Source: Marinobacter flavimaris (lineage in GTDB: Bacteria > Pseudomonadota > Gammaproteobacteria > Pseudomonadales > Oleiphilaceae). From it: a stretch of 64,000 nt of DNA. This document shows, piece after piece, positions 54,552 to 63,071 of the stretch; positions within the stretch are counted from its first letter, which is position 1; each line of letters starts with the position of its first letter. The translations under genes and the position numbers were made by a program. The stretch spans positions 248,001 to 312,000 of the forward strand of contig NZ_PSSW01000004.1 of the NCBI RefSeq assembly GCF_002933295.1, given 5' to 3'. The notes beneath the pieces are model-generated. The model was not told the DNA's origin, did not search any database, and saw only the letters and a list, made by a program, of their open reading frames with translations.

Positions 54552-54618
54552 TACCTACAAGCAGGTATGGTTTACGCGGTTGTCAGGGTTTAACATATAC
54601 ACAGAATAAATGTATATG
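54552..54618. promoter_or_regulatory. Two palindromes in the nnrS promoter region
   Basis: TACCTAC-AA-GCAGGTA (54552-54567) is a NarL-like 7-2-7 repeat. CATATACA (54594-54601) and TGTATATG (54611-54618) form an 8-9-8 inverted repeat ending 10 bp before the nnrS ATG, in the place of a repressor operator. It does not fit the NsrR consensus well. Confidence 0.45.
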
Positions 54619-54628
54619 GGAGACATCT

Positions 54629-55813
54629 ATGCGGGCCATTCCTACTTCCCCTGAACGGGCGTCGGTCAGCGTCAGCCAATTATTTTCCTACCCCTTTCGG
54701 ATTTTCTTTCTGTCCATGACCGTTCTGGCCCTTGCCGTCATTCCCCTCTGGGTGATGCAGGTCAATGGTGTTATCAGTCTTCCACTGGCCATGCCCGGGT
54801 TATTCTGGCACCAGCACGAGATGTTGTTTGGCTTTCTGTCGGCAGCGATCGCGGGGTTCCTGTTAACCGCAGTGTGCGTGTGGACCCAGACGGAACGAAC
54901 CCATGGATTCAGATTGGTGCTGCTCTGGGGCGTCTGGCTGGCCGGCCGTGTACTGCTGGCAACCGGTGCTGACCTGCCCTTTTGGCTGGTTCAGGGAGTA
55001 AACCTGGCATTCCTGCCCCTGGTGATGGTGGATGCCGGCTGGCGTATCTGGCACGCCCGGCAAAAACGACAACTGATGATCATGGTGGTACTCGGCCTGC
55101 TTTGGCTGATGCAGATTGGCTTTGTCACCCGCCTCGACATGGCCTTCAGCTATGGTGCCCTGATCATGGCCATGGCACTGATCAGTATTGTCGGTGGCCG
55201 CATCACTCCGGCGTTTTCCACCGGCTGGTTGCGCCAGAGGGGACTCGACAGCAACGCTGTAAAGACCATTCCCGCGCTGGACATGGCAACTGTATTCAGC
55301 CTGATTCTGCTGATGGCATCCCTGGTGACTGGCTGGCAAACCGTTACTGGTTTGCTGGCGCTGCTGTCCGGTGGGCTTATGCTGGTGCGTCTGGCGGGAT
55401 GGAAGGGCTGGCTCGTACGCCAGGAGCCCCTGCTCTGGATTCTGCACCTGTCCATCCTGTGGGTGCCGGTGGCCCTGTTCCTGCTGGCAGGCTCACTGTT
55501 CGCGGGCTGGCCCTCCAACGCCTGGAGCCATGCCGCCGGCACCGGGGCGGTGGCGTGCCTGATTCTGGGGGTTATTTCCCGGGTCGCCCTCGGCCACAGC
55601 GGCAGACCGCTGGTGTTGCCGAAGGGAATGGTGTTTGCCTTCGTTGCAATTCATCTGGCCGCGCTGGTACGAGTACTCACAGCCTTCGAGATCATTCCAT
55701 GGCACCCGGGCATTGGTGGCAGCGCCCTGCTCTGGCTGGTCGCCTTTGGTATTTTCCTGTACCGCTACACCGCCATCCTGGCCAGCCCCAGACCCGATGG
55801 TCGTGAAGGCTGA
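54629..55813 (+). CDS. nnrS: NnrS family haem- and copper-containing membrane protein
   Basis: A 394-residue protein with about 12 helices. Conserved histidines appear in MPGLFWHQHEMLFGFLSAAIAGFLLTAV, and R/G motifs in ISIVGGRITPAFSTGWLRQRG and VISRVALGHSGRPL. NnrS relieves nitrosative stress, possibly by keeping NO from forming dinitrosyl-iron complexes, and is regularly encoded with denitrification genes. Ribosome site GGGAG seven bases upstream. The promoter carries two palindromes. Confidence 0.92.
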   Translation: MRAIPTSPERASVSVSQLFSYPFRIFFLSMTVLALAVIPLWVMQVNGVISLPLAMPGLFWHQHEMLFGFLSAAIAGFLLTAVCVWTQTERTHGFRLVLLWGVWLAGRVLLATGADLPFWLVQGVNLAFLPLVMVDAGWRIWHARQKRQLMIMVVLGLLWLMQIGFVTRLDMAFSYGALIMAMALISIVGGRITPAFSTGWLRQRGLDSNAVKTIPALDMATVFSLILLMASLVTGWQTVTGLLALLSGGLMLVRLAGWKGWLVRQEPLLWILHLSILWVPVALFLLAGSLFAGWPSNAWSHAAGTGAVACLILGVISRVALGHSGRPLVLPKGMVFAFVAIHLAALVRVLTAFEIIPWHPGIGGSALLWLVAFGIFLYRYTAILASPRPDGREG

Positions 55814-55821
55814 ACCGCTGG

Positions 55822-56337
55822 TCAGGCAGCCAACTCCTGCCTGACCAGCAACTCGAACCTTGCCCTTGCCTGGCGGAACCGGCTGGCAGGGAAGTGAATA
55901 CTGATTCCTTCCAATGCCGCCAGAAGCATCTCAAGATGAGCATCCCAGCCCGCACAGGCAATCGGCACCACCTCATCATCAGGCAGTAATAATGTCAGCG
56001 ACAGGCGGGTTCCCTCGTCGATGGGATCAAGGTCCCATATCAACGGACGCTCAGGGGAATCACCCGAACTCCAGGAATAGGCCAGGCGACGATTCGGCTG
56101 GCAATCCGTGACCCGACAATCGATCGGCATACCACTGTTACCGAAATCCAGCTGAACCCGACCGCCGGGCCTGGCATCCAGCGTTCCAGGCGCCAGCCAC
56201 TCCGCCAGACACACCGAGTCTGTCAGCATTTTCCAGACTCGCTCAGGCAAGTGCCCGGTTTCTCTTTCAAGACGTACCAAAACCCGGTCACCCTCGCGCC
56301 GAACCTTGCTTGCGATAATTTCCTCATTCCCGGACAT
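55822..56337 (-). CDS. SRPBCC (AHSA1-like) family protein
   Basis: A 171-residue START-like fold protein: VLVRLERETGHLPERVWKMLTDSVCLAEWLAPGTLDARPGGRVQLDFG and LAYSWSSGDSPERPLIWDL. The family binds hydrophobic ligands or helps folding; no specific role is visible. Strong AAGGAGG site. Convergent with nnrS. Confidence 0.82.
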   Translation of the reverse strand: MSGNEEIIASKVRREGDRVLVRLERETGHLPERVWKMLTDSVCLAEWLAPGTLDARPGGRVQLDFGNSGMPIDCRVTDCQPNRRLAYSWSSGDSPERPLIWDLDPIDEGTRLSLTLLLPDDEVVPIACAGWDAHLEMLLAALEGISIHFPASRFRQARARFELLVRQELAA

Positions 56338-56560
56338 ACGCCCTCCTTGCCAGTCTCGAATCTCCGGATGTCACAGAACGGACTTCTGATGGATGATTGT
56401 ATTCGCGGGGTCGCACAAGCACCTTGATGACCATCAAACGGGATTAACAGACAAGTTCGGGGAACTTCAAACCGGCAATCATCCACTAAAGGTCAATAGC
56501 AGCTCCCGAAATTCGAGCTAAAGTATGAGGAAATCATTTTGTAACAGAGACACTGGCACT

Positions 56561-57070
56561 ATGAACCCGGATCATTTTGATAAAGAAGACCTGATCAAAT
56601 GCGGCCATGGCGAGCTCTTCCCCGGCTCCATGCGCCTGCCCATCAACGAGATGCTGATGTTTGACCGCGTCACGCACATTGCGGACGACGACGGCCTGTA
56701 CGGCAAGGGCAGCCTGGTAGCGGAGCTCGACATCAATCCGGACCTGTGGTTCTTCAAGGTGCACTTCGTTGATGATCCCGTGATGCCGGGCTGCCTCGGC
56801 CTCGATGCCATGTGGCAGCTGGTAGGCTTCTTCCTCGCCTGGGGTGGCGGTGAAGGCAAGGGCCGCGCATTGGGCGCCGGTGAAGTGAAGTTCACCGGCC
56901 AGGTCTTGCCGACGGCCAAGAAAGTCACCTACCGTCTGGATCTCAAACGCGTGATCAGGCGCAAACTGACCATGGCAATTGCCGATGGCCGGATGGAGGT
57001 AGACGGCCGGGAAATCTACACAGCCAAAGACCTGCGGGTCGGCATGTTCACCTCGACCGATGATTTTTAG
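56561..57070 (+). CDS. fabA: FabA, 3-hydroxydecanoyl-ACP dehydratase/isomerase
   Basis: A 169-residue enzyme. Active-site His68 and Asp82 occur in [20 protein letters not shown], matching H70/D84 of E. coli FabA. It dehydrates and isomerises the C10 intermediate, committing it to unsaturated fatty acids. The start [20 protein letters not shown] is the family norm. fabB follows after 11 bp, the standard anaerobic unsaturated fatty acid operon. The 223 bp upstream hold no gene I recognise. Confidence 0.97.
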   Translation: MNPDHFDKEDLIKCGHGELFPGSMRLPINEMLMFDRVTHIADDDGLYGKGSLVAELDINPDLWFFKVHFVDDPVMPGCLGLDAMWQLVGFFLAWGGGEGKGRALGAGEVKFTGQVLPTAKKVTYRLDLKRVIRRKLTMAIADGRMEVDGREIYTAKDLRVGMFTSTDDF

Positions 57071-57081
57071 GAGTTAACAGG

Positions 57082-58293
57082 ATGCGTCGTGTTGTAATCA
57101 CCGGTATGGGCATTGTTTCCAGCCTTGGTACCAACCAGAAGGAAGTCGCACAGTCACTCAGGGAGTCCCGTTCTGGCATCGGCTTTAGCGAAGAAGCCCG
57201 GGACAATGGTCTGCGCAGCCACATCTGCGGCCAGATCAACCTGAACCTGCCCGAATTGATTGACCGGAAACTGTGGCGTTTCATGTGCCCCGCTTCCGGT
57301 TACACCTATCTGGCGATGCTTGAGGCTATCGAGCAGGCCGGGCTGACCGATGAGCACATCAAGGCCGACACCACTGGTATCATCTTTGGCCAGGGCGGCG
57401 CCTCGACGGTTGAGCTGCTGGATTCCATCGATACCCATCGCGACCGCGGTATCCGCCGTGTCGGGCCCTATCGCGTGCCGCGCACCATGGGCAGTGCGAT
57501 CAATGCGTCACTGGCAACCGGATTTGGCATTCGCGGCATCAACTACGGCATCACCTCTGCCTGCGCTACCAGCGCGCATTCGATCGGCCATGCCGCCGAT
57601 TTGATCGCTCTCGGGCGCCAGGATGTCATGTTTGCCGGCGGAGGCGAAGATATCCACTGGACCCTGAGCCTGCTGTTCGATGCCATGGGCGCCCTGTCGA
57701 CGAAATACAACGACACGCCTGAACTGGCGTCACGCACCTATGACGCGAACCGGGACGGCTTCGTGATTTCTGGTGGTGGCGGTGTGTTGGCCCTTGAAGC
57801 GCTGGAGCACGCGGAAGCGCGGGGCGCAAACATCCTGGCAGAGCTCGTCGGCTTCGGTGCAACTTCCGATGGCGCAGATATGGTTGCCCCGAGTGGCGAG
57901 GGCGCAGTGCGCTGCATGAAGCAGGCAATGAAGAACCTGGATGGCGAAATCAGCTACGTGAATACTCACGGCACCAGCACCCCGGCCGGGGACATCACCG
58001 AGCTGAAAGCATTGAAAGAGACGTTTGGCGACAAGATTCCGCCGTTGAGTTCCACCAAACCGCTTTGCGGCCACGCTCTTGGCGCGGCGGGCGTACATGA
58101 GGCTATTTACAGCCTGATCATGCTGCGTGAAGGCTTTATTGCTCCATCGGCAAATATCCAGGACCTTGATGAAGGGGCCGAAGGCTACCCGATCGTTCGG
58201 GAACGCATGGATAACCAGAAACTGGACCTGGTGATGAGCAACAGCTTTGGCTTTGGCGGTACCAATGCCTCACTGGTGTTCAAAAAAGTCTAA
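57082..58293 (+). CDS. fabB: FabB, 3-oxoacyl-ACP synthase I
   Basis: A 403-residue condensing enzyme with nucleophile Cys161 in [14 protein letters not shown], and the histidines of [11 protein letters not shown] and [12 protein letters not shown]. It elongates the cis-3-decenoyl product of FabA. Cotranscribed with fabA; normal length. Confidence 0.97.
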   Translation: MRRVVITGMGIVSSLGTNQKEVAQSLRESRSGIGFSEEARDNGLRSHICGQINLNLPELIDRKLWRFMCPASGYTYLAMLEAIEQAGLTDEHIKADTTGIIFGQGGASTVELLDSIDTHRDRGIRRVGPYRVPRTMGSAINASLATGFGIRGINYGITSACATSAHSIGHAADLIALGRQDVMFAGGGEDIHWTLSLLFDAMGALSTKYNDTPELASRTYDANRDGFVISGGGGVLALEALEHAEARGANILAELVGFGATSDGADMVAPSGEGAVRCMKQAMKNLDGEISYVNTHGTSTPAGDITELKALKETFGDKIPPLSSTKPLCGHALGAAGVHEAIYSLIMLREGFIAPSANIQDLDEGAEGYPIVRERMDNQKLDLVMSNSFGFGGTNASLVFKKV

Positions 58294-58299
58294 TCCGGA

Positions 58300-58656
58300 T
58301 CAGGATAGCCTGACAGAGCGGTATTCAGCCGGGGATGTCCCCATCCAGCGCTTGAAAGCCCGGCTGAATGCGCTCAACTCCGAAAAACCGAGCTGCTCGG
58401 CAATCTCCACCAGCGGTTTGGTCCTGTCTTGCATGTAGGTCAGCGCCTGCCTGCGGCGAACATCCTCCAGCAAACGGGCGAATGTCAGCCCTTCACGCTT
58501 AAGTTTCTTGTGCAACGTGTAGCGGCTCATATTCAGCTGCGACGCCACGACTTCCACACCAACTTTGCCACGAGCAAGCTGAACACTGATCAGGGAACTG
58601 ACCCTGACACTCAGCGAAGCCCGCGCCACCTCTGGCGTCAGAGGCTTTGATGCCAT
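58300..58656 (-). CDS. Short AraC-type DNA-binding protein
   Basis: About 118 residues, essentially only an AraC/XylS DNA-binding domain: VGVEVVASQLNMSRYTLHKKLKREGLTFARLLEDVRRRQAL and PLVEIAEQLGFSELSAFSRAFKRWMGTSPAEYR. There is no ligand-binding domain. An AAGGAGG site precedes the ATG at 58656. The short length matches the C-terminal third of pseudomonad AraC regulators, so it may be a stand-alone regulator or a decayed one. Tail to tail with fabB. Confidence 0.8.
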   Translation of the reverse strand: MASKPLTPEVARASLSVRVSSLISVQLARGKVGVEVVASQLNMSRYTLHKKLKREGLTFARLLEDVRRRQALTYMQDRTKPLVEIAEQLGFSELSAFSRAFKRWMGTSPAEYRSVRLS

Positions 58657-58814
58657 CCTGAATTCCTCCTTTGCAACGCTTCGGCCCGAAAAGCCCGAAC
58701 CGTGAGCGTACACATGTTAGCCGAAAACAATCAATAAGACCTTTGAGCAGGATCAAGGGAACGGCCGACGGCATACGGCAGAATGCCCCGTTTTCAGAAT
58801 CGCCCGGAGCCACT

Positions 58815-60134
58815 ATGAAAACCCCGGAACTGCTCGCCCCCGCGGGCACCCCCGAACACCTTGAAACCGCCTTTGCCTATGGCGCCGATGCGGTCTACGC
58901 CGGCCAGCCGCGCTATTCGCTGAGAGTAAGAAACAACAGTTTCAAAGACGTTGCAGCGCTTGGCGCGGGCATTGAACGGGCCCACGAACTGGGCAAACAG
59001 TTCTACCTTGTCTCCAACATAGCACCTCACAACGACAAGGTGCGGTCCTATCTGAGAGATCTGGCGCCAGTACTGGAACAAAAACCCGACGCGCTGATCA
59101 TGTCGGATCCCGGCCTGATCATGCTGGTGCGGGAAAAATGGCCAGACCAACCCATCCATCTTTCAGTACAGGCCAACGCGGTGAACTGGGCCACGGTAGA
59201 GTTCTGGCGGCGCCAGGGAATCAGCCGGGTCATCCTCTCCCGTGAACTGGCCCTGAATGAAATTCGCGAGATCCGCGAACGGGTCCCGGAGATGGAGCTC
59301 GAAGTCTTCGTTCACGGCGCCCTGTGCATGGCTTATTCTGGCCGCTGCCTGCTCTCGGGTTACATGAACCACCGGGACGCCAACCAGGGTGCCTGCACCA
59401 ACGCCTGCCGCTGGAACTACAAACAGGTCCAGCACGGCCACGACCAGACCGGCGACCTGATCGCCACCTGTGGCGGCGGCGACGTACAGGAAGTGGCACC
59501 GAAAGAAATCCTGCTGGAAGAGCCCAACCGCCCGGGCGGATTCATACCCGCCTATGAAGACGAGCACGGCACCTACATCATGAACTCAAAGGATTTGAGA
59601 GCCGTTCAACACGTCGCTGAACTGGCAAAGATGGGCGTTCATTCCCTGAAAATCGAAGGCCGCACGAAGAGCACCTACTACGTGGCCCGCACCACCCAAG
59701 TCTACCGCCGTGCCATCGACGAGGCGATGCAGGGCAAGCCGTTCGACATGAACCTGATGGACGAACTCGAAGCCCTTTCCAACCGGGGCTACACCGAAGG
59801 CTTCCTCCGCCGCCATATGCCCCGGGAATACCAGACCTACGAACAGGGCTCCTCATTCCTTGGCACCCAGCAGGTGGTTGGTACCATTACCGGCAAGGAT
59901 GACCAGTGGCTGACCATAGACGTGAAAAACAAATTCGCGCCCGGCGACCAACTGGAACTGATCAGCCCGGCCGGCAACATCCGGTTCTCGGCTAATGTCA
60001 TGGAAAACCGAAACGGCCAGGCCATGGACTATGCGCCGGGCAGCGGGCATATCGTGCGGATTCCGAAGCCAGAGCGCTTGCCAGAATCTCTGGATTTCAG
60101 CTATCTGACGAAAATCCTCTCCAACCAGTCTTAA
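58815..60134 (+). CDS. trhP: TrhP/YegQ, U32-family tRNA hydroxylation protein
   Basis: About 439 residues. KTPELLAPAGTPEHLETAFAYGADAVY is the U32 start. The cysteine set is in HGALCMAYSGRCLLSGYMNHR and QGACTNACRWNY. Length and the C-terminal beta domain (GTITGKDDQWLTIDVKNKFAPGDQLELISPAGN) match YegQ/TrhP, which with prephenate hydroxylates U34 of tRNAs (ho5U) independently of O2. It is the third U32 protein of the window beside UbiU and UbiV. GGAG seven bases before the ATG at 58815. Confidence 0.9.
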   Translation: MKTPELLAPAGTPEHLETAFAYGADAVYAGQPRYSLRVRNNSFKDVAALGAGIERAHELGKQFYLVSNIAPHNDKVRSYLRDLAPVLEQKPDALIMSDPGLIMLVREKWPDQPIHLSVQANAVNWATVEFWRRQGISRVILSRELALNEIREIRERVPEMELEVFVHGALCMAYSGRCLLSGYMNHRDANQGACTNACRWNYKQVQHGHDQTGDLIATCGGGDVQEVAPKEILLEEPNRPGGFIPAYEDEHGTYIMNSKDLRAVQHVAELAKMGVHSLKIEGRTKSTYYVARTTQVYRRAIDEAMQGKPFDMNLMDELEALSNRGYTEGFLRRHMPREYQTYEQGSSFLGTQQVVGTITGKDDQWLTIDVKNKFAPGDQLELISPAGNIRFSANVMENRNGQAMDYAPGSGHIVRIPKPERLPESLDFSYLTKILSNQS

Positions 60135-60174
60135 AGCCGGACTTAGACCTTGGTCGCGAATGGCAAAAGGTAGG

Positions 60175-60287
60175 GCGTGCAGGGCGGGGATCTTCTCCCA
60201 CAACCCTGTCTTGCCAAGGATGGCAAGACGGAGCCCCCACGGATGGGTTCACGGCGTGTTTTGGGAGAAGATCGCCGTACTGCACGC
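60175..60287. repeat. Double-GGA hairpin repeat, copy C
   Basis: Outer arms of 26 bp with three mismatches (60175-60200 and 60262-60287). The plus-strand core has hairpin 1, stem CTTGCC/GGCAAG with loop AAGGAT, then GGAGC, then hairpin 2, CCCA-CGGA-TGGG, then CGGCGTGTTTTGGG. It lies between trhP and sufB with the GGA loops sense to both genes. Confidence 0.85.
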
Positions 60288-60391
60288 TTCACCCAAGCCA
60301 GAAGTCTCCTAGGCAAAAGCTATCAGCCCGATCACCCTCCCCTTAGTGCCCCAAAGGCCGATTAAGGTATAATCACCCCACGTTCAAATTA

Positions 60392-60424
60392 ATACCTGAC
60401 TATTTTACTCTGGTATTGTATAAT
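60392..60424 (+). promoter_or_regulatory. sufB promoter with IscR type-1-like site
   Basis: A 25-bp sequence at 60392-60416, beginning ATACCTGACT and ending TCTGGTAT, matches 23 of 25 positions of the degenerate IscR type-1 consensus. It overlaps a promoter with -35 CTGACT (60396-60401), 17-bp spacer and a perfect -10 TATAAT (60419-60424). IscR with its 2Fe-2S cluster would repress by blocking polymerase. The leader to sufB would be about 210 nt. Another TATAAT lies at 60368. The remaining leader shows no gene. Confidence 0.8.
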
Positions 60425-60641
60425 CGCTGCCCAGAAGCGATGGATTCAAGCTGCTTTTCTGCTTATTTATCAGCATCAGCTTTGGAAATCCGTCATCCAA
60501 AAAGCGATTGCAGGGCGTACTCACAGGATGAGCGATCACTGCAACACCCAAACTGATGACATCCGATCGACAGCCCATTCATGAGGCTGCCGGCGACACC
60601 AAGGGCGCAAGCCCGCGATGAGAGAATACGGAGCGACGATC

Positions 60642-62090
60642 ATGGCGACCACCGACACCGAGGTGAACGAGCTGATCAAACGGGAATACGAATACGGATT
60701 TGTAACAGACATTGAATCCGACACATTCGAACCCGGCCTTAATGAAGACGTTATCGCCCGCCTTTCCGGCCTCAAGAAAGAACCGGAATGGATGCTGGAG
60801 TGGCGGCTGAAAGCCTACCGTCGCTGGCTCGAGATGGACGAGCCGGACTGGGCCCATGTGGGCTATCCGAAAATCGACTACAACTCGATTTCATATTACT
60901 CCGCGCCCAAGCGTCCGGAAGACATGCCCCAGAGCCTGGACGAAGTGGATCCGGAACTGCTGAAAACCTACGAAAAGCTGGGCATCCCCCTGCACGAGCG
61001 TGAAAAGCTGGCTGGCGTGGCTGTTGATGCCGTCTTCGATTCGGTTTCCGTAGCAACAACGTTCAAAGAGCCACTGGCCAAGGCCGGCGTTATTTTCTGT
61101 TCCATCTCCGAGGCGATCCAGGATTACCCGGAGCTGGTCAAAAAATACCTGGGCTCGGTAGTGCCTGCTGGTGACAACTTCTTCGCCGGGCTGAACTCCG
61201 CAGTCTTCTCCGACGGTACCTTTGTCTATGTACCAAAGGGCGTTCGCTGCCCCATGGAGCTGTCCACCTATTTCCGCATCAACGCAGCCAACACCGGACA
61301 ATTCGAGCGTACTCTCATTATTGCCGAAGACAGCAGTTATGTGAGCTACCTCGAAGGTTGCACCGCGCCCATGCGGGACGAGAACCAGCTGCACGCTGCG
61401 GTTGTTGAGCTGGTGGCCCTGGACGACGCCCAGATCAAGTACTCCACCGTTCAGAACTGGTACCCGGGCGACGAAGAAGGCAAAGGCGGCATCTTCAACT
61501 TTGTCACCAAGCGTGGCGCCGCCATCGGCAAGAATTCCAAGATCTCCTGGACCCAGGTCGAAACCGGCTCTGCGGTCACCTGGAAGTATCCGAGCTGTGT
61601 CCTGCGTGGCGAAAACAGCGTTGGTGAGTTCTATTCCGTAGCACTGACCAACAACTACCAGCAGGCCGACACCGGCACCAAGATGATTCACCTGGGCAAG
61701 AACACCTCCAGCACAATCATCTCCAAGGGTATTTCCGCCGGCAAGAGCTCCAACGCTTACCGCGGCCTGGTGAAATTCGGCCCCGGGGCGGAAGGTGCAC
61801 GTAACTTTACCCAGTGCGATTCGCTCCTGATCGGCGACCGCTGCGGCGCCCACACGTTCCCTTACATCGAAAGCAAGAACAAGTCGGCCATCGTAGAGCA
61901 CGAGGCAACCACCTCGAAGGTCAGCGACGAGCAGATGTTCCTTTGCCGCCAACGCGGTATCGACCCGGAACAGGCGGTCTCCATGATCGTGAACGGCTTC
62001 TGTAAGGAAGTGTTCAAGGAGCTGCCCATGGAGTTCGCTGTCGAAGCCGGCAAACTACTTGAAGTGAGCCTCGAAGGGTCCGTTGGTTAA
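60642..62090 (+). CDS. sufB: SufB, Fe-S cluster scaffold protein
   Basis: A 482-residue Suf[35 protein letters not shown] at the N-terminus, a beta-helix core, and the cysteine in [20 protein letters not shown] corresponding to the E. coli cluster-assembly cysteine 405. With SufC and SufD it builds Fe-S clusters. ATG at 60642 has ACGGAG eight bases upstream. The operon begins with sufB, without sufA or a regulator gene before it. Confidence 0.96.
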   Translation: MATTDTEVNELIKREYEYGFVTDIESDTFEPGLNEDVIARLSGLKKEPEWMLEWRLKAYRRWLEMDEPDWAHVGYPKIDYNSISYYSAPKRPEDMPQSLDEVDPELLKTYEKLGIPLHEREKLAGVAVDAVFDSVSVATTFKEPLAKAGVIFCSISEAIQDYPELVKKYLGSVVPAGDNFFAGLNSAVFSDGTFVYVPKGVRCPMELSTYFRINAANTGQFERTLIIAEDSSYVSYLEGCTAPMRDENQLHAAVVELVALDDAQIKYSTVQNWYPGDEEGKGGIFNFVTKRGAAIGKNSKISWTQVETGSAVTWKYPSCVLRGENSVGEFYSVALTNNYQQADTGTKMIHLGKNTSSTIISKGISAGKSSNAYRGLVKFGPGAEGARNFTQCDSLLIGDRCGAHTFPYIESKNKSAIVEHEATTSKVSDEQMFLCRQRGIDPEQAVSMIVNGFCKEVFKELPMEFAVEAGKLLEVSLEGSVG

Positions 62091-62128
62091 CAGGACGGCA
62101 AGCACAAAAGTATCGCAGAAGCCGTCGT

Positions 62129-62214
62129 GCAGGCCCTTCCGGGATCGTCGAAATCAGGGATGATTTCGTCGAGCGTACAGGGATGTATTTACAGCGTATC
62201 CCGGAAGGGCCTGC
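62129..62214. repeat. Double-GGA hairpin repeat, copy D, between sufB and sufC
   Basis: Perfect 17-bp arms (62129-62145 and 62198-62214). The plus-strand core has hairpin 1, stem CGAAATC/GATTTCG with loop AGGGAT (62156-62161), then CGAGC, then hairpin 2 containing GTACAGGGATGT (62175-62186), which fits the CsrA SELEX consensus RUACARGGAUGU at all 12 positions, then ACAGCGT. It is sense-oriented inside the suf transcript. Confidence 0.88.
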
Positions 62215-62285
62215 CCGATGGCTGACTCCGCCCAGTTAGGGGCAGGCAACAGAATTCAGACGGTTAAATGAGAGAGACGCTACAA

Positions 62286-63059
62286 ATGCTGAGCATCAAG
62301 AACCTGCACGCATCCGTTGAGGGCAAAGAAATCCTCAAGGGCATCAACCTGGAAATCAAGGCCGGGGAAGTTCACGCCATCATGGGCCCCAACGGCTCTG
62401 GTAAGAGCACCCTGTCGCAGGTGCTGGCAGGCAACGAAGCATTTGAAGTTACCGAGGGTGAAATCACCCTGAACGGCGACAACCTGCTGGAACTTGAAAC
62501 CGAAGAGCGTGCCCGCGAAGGCATTTTCCTGGCGTTCCAGTACCCGGTGGAGATCCCCGGGGTGAGCAACCTGCAGTTCCTGCGCACCGCCGTGAACGCC
62601 ATGCGCCAGCACAAAGGCCAGGACGAGATGAACGCGGCCGAGTTCATGAAGCTCGCCAAAGAAATTTCCAAGCAGGTGGATCTGGATCCGGCGTTCCTGA
62701 AGCGGGGCGTCAACGAAGGCTTCTCCGGTGGTGAGAAGAAGCGTAATGAGATCATGCAGGCCCTGCTGCTGCAGCCGAAGCTGGCGATTCTCGACGAGAC
62801 CGACTCCGGGCTCGATATCGACGCCCTGAAGGTTGTTTCTGACGGCGTGAATGCTCTGCGCGCGGAAGACCGCGCCATCCTGATGGTGACCCACTACCAG
62901 CGTCTGCTGAACCACATTGTGCCGGACTACGTGCACGTTCTGGCGGGCGGCAAGATCATCAAATCCGGTGGCCGCGAGCTGGCGCTGGAGCTGGAAGAAC
63001 GCGGCTACGGCTGGCTGGGCATCAAGGATGAAGAAACTGCCGACAGTTCAGCCAACTAA
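62286..63059 (+). CDS. sufC: SufC, ATPase of the SufBCD complex
   Basis: A 257-residue ABC-type ATPase with Walker A GPNGSGKST, signature FSGGEKKRNEIMQ and Walker B LAILDETDSGLDIDAL. It binds SufB and SufD in the cytoplasm and drives the conformational change needed for cluster assembly. The ATG at 62286 gives the usual MLSIKNLHASVEGKEILKG; an ATG at 62268 is in frame. 195 bp separate it from sufB, filled mostly by repeat copy D. Confidence 0.97.
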   Translation: MLSIKNLHASVEGKEILKGINLEIKAGEVHAIMGPNGSGKSTLSQVLAGNEAFEVTEGEITLNGDNLLELETEERAREGIFLAFQYPVEIPGVSNLQFLRTAVNAMRQHKGQDEMNAAEFMKLAKEISKQVDLDPAFLKRGVNEGFSGGEKKRNEIMQALLLQPKLAILDETDSGLDIDALKVVSDGVNALRAEDRAILMVTHYQRLLNHIVPDYVHVLAGGKIIKSGGRELALELEERGYGWLGIKDEETADSSAN

Positions 63060-63071
63060 GGAGGTCGCGGA

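Noticed and set aside
54594..54618. NsrR operator upstream of nnrS
   Set aside because: Half-sites CATATACA/TGTATATG do not match the NsrR half-site AAGATGYATTT in enough positions.
60175..60287. Double-GGA elements as integron attC sites
   Set aside because: The conserved part is the core and the variable part is the outer stem, the reverse of attC. No integrase or cassette array is present.
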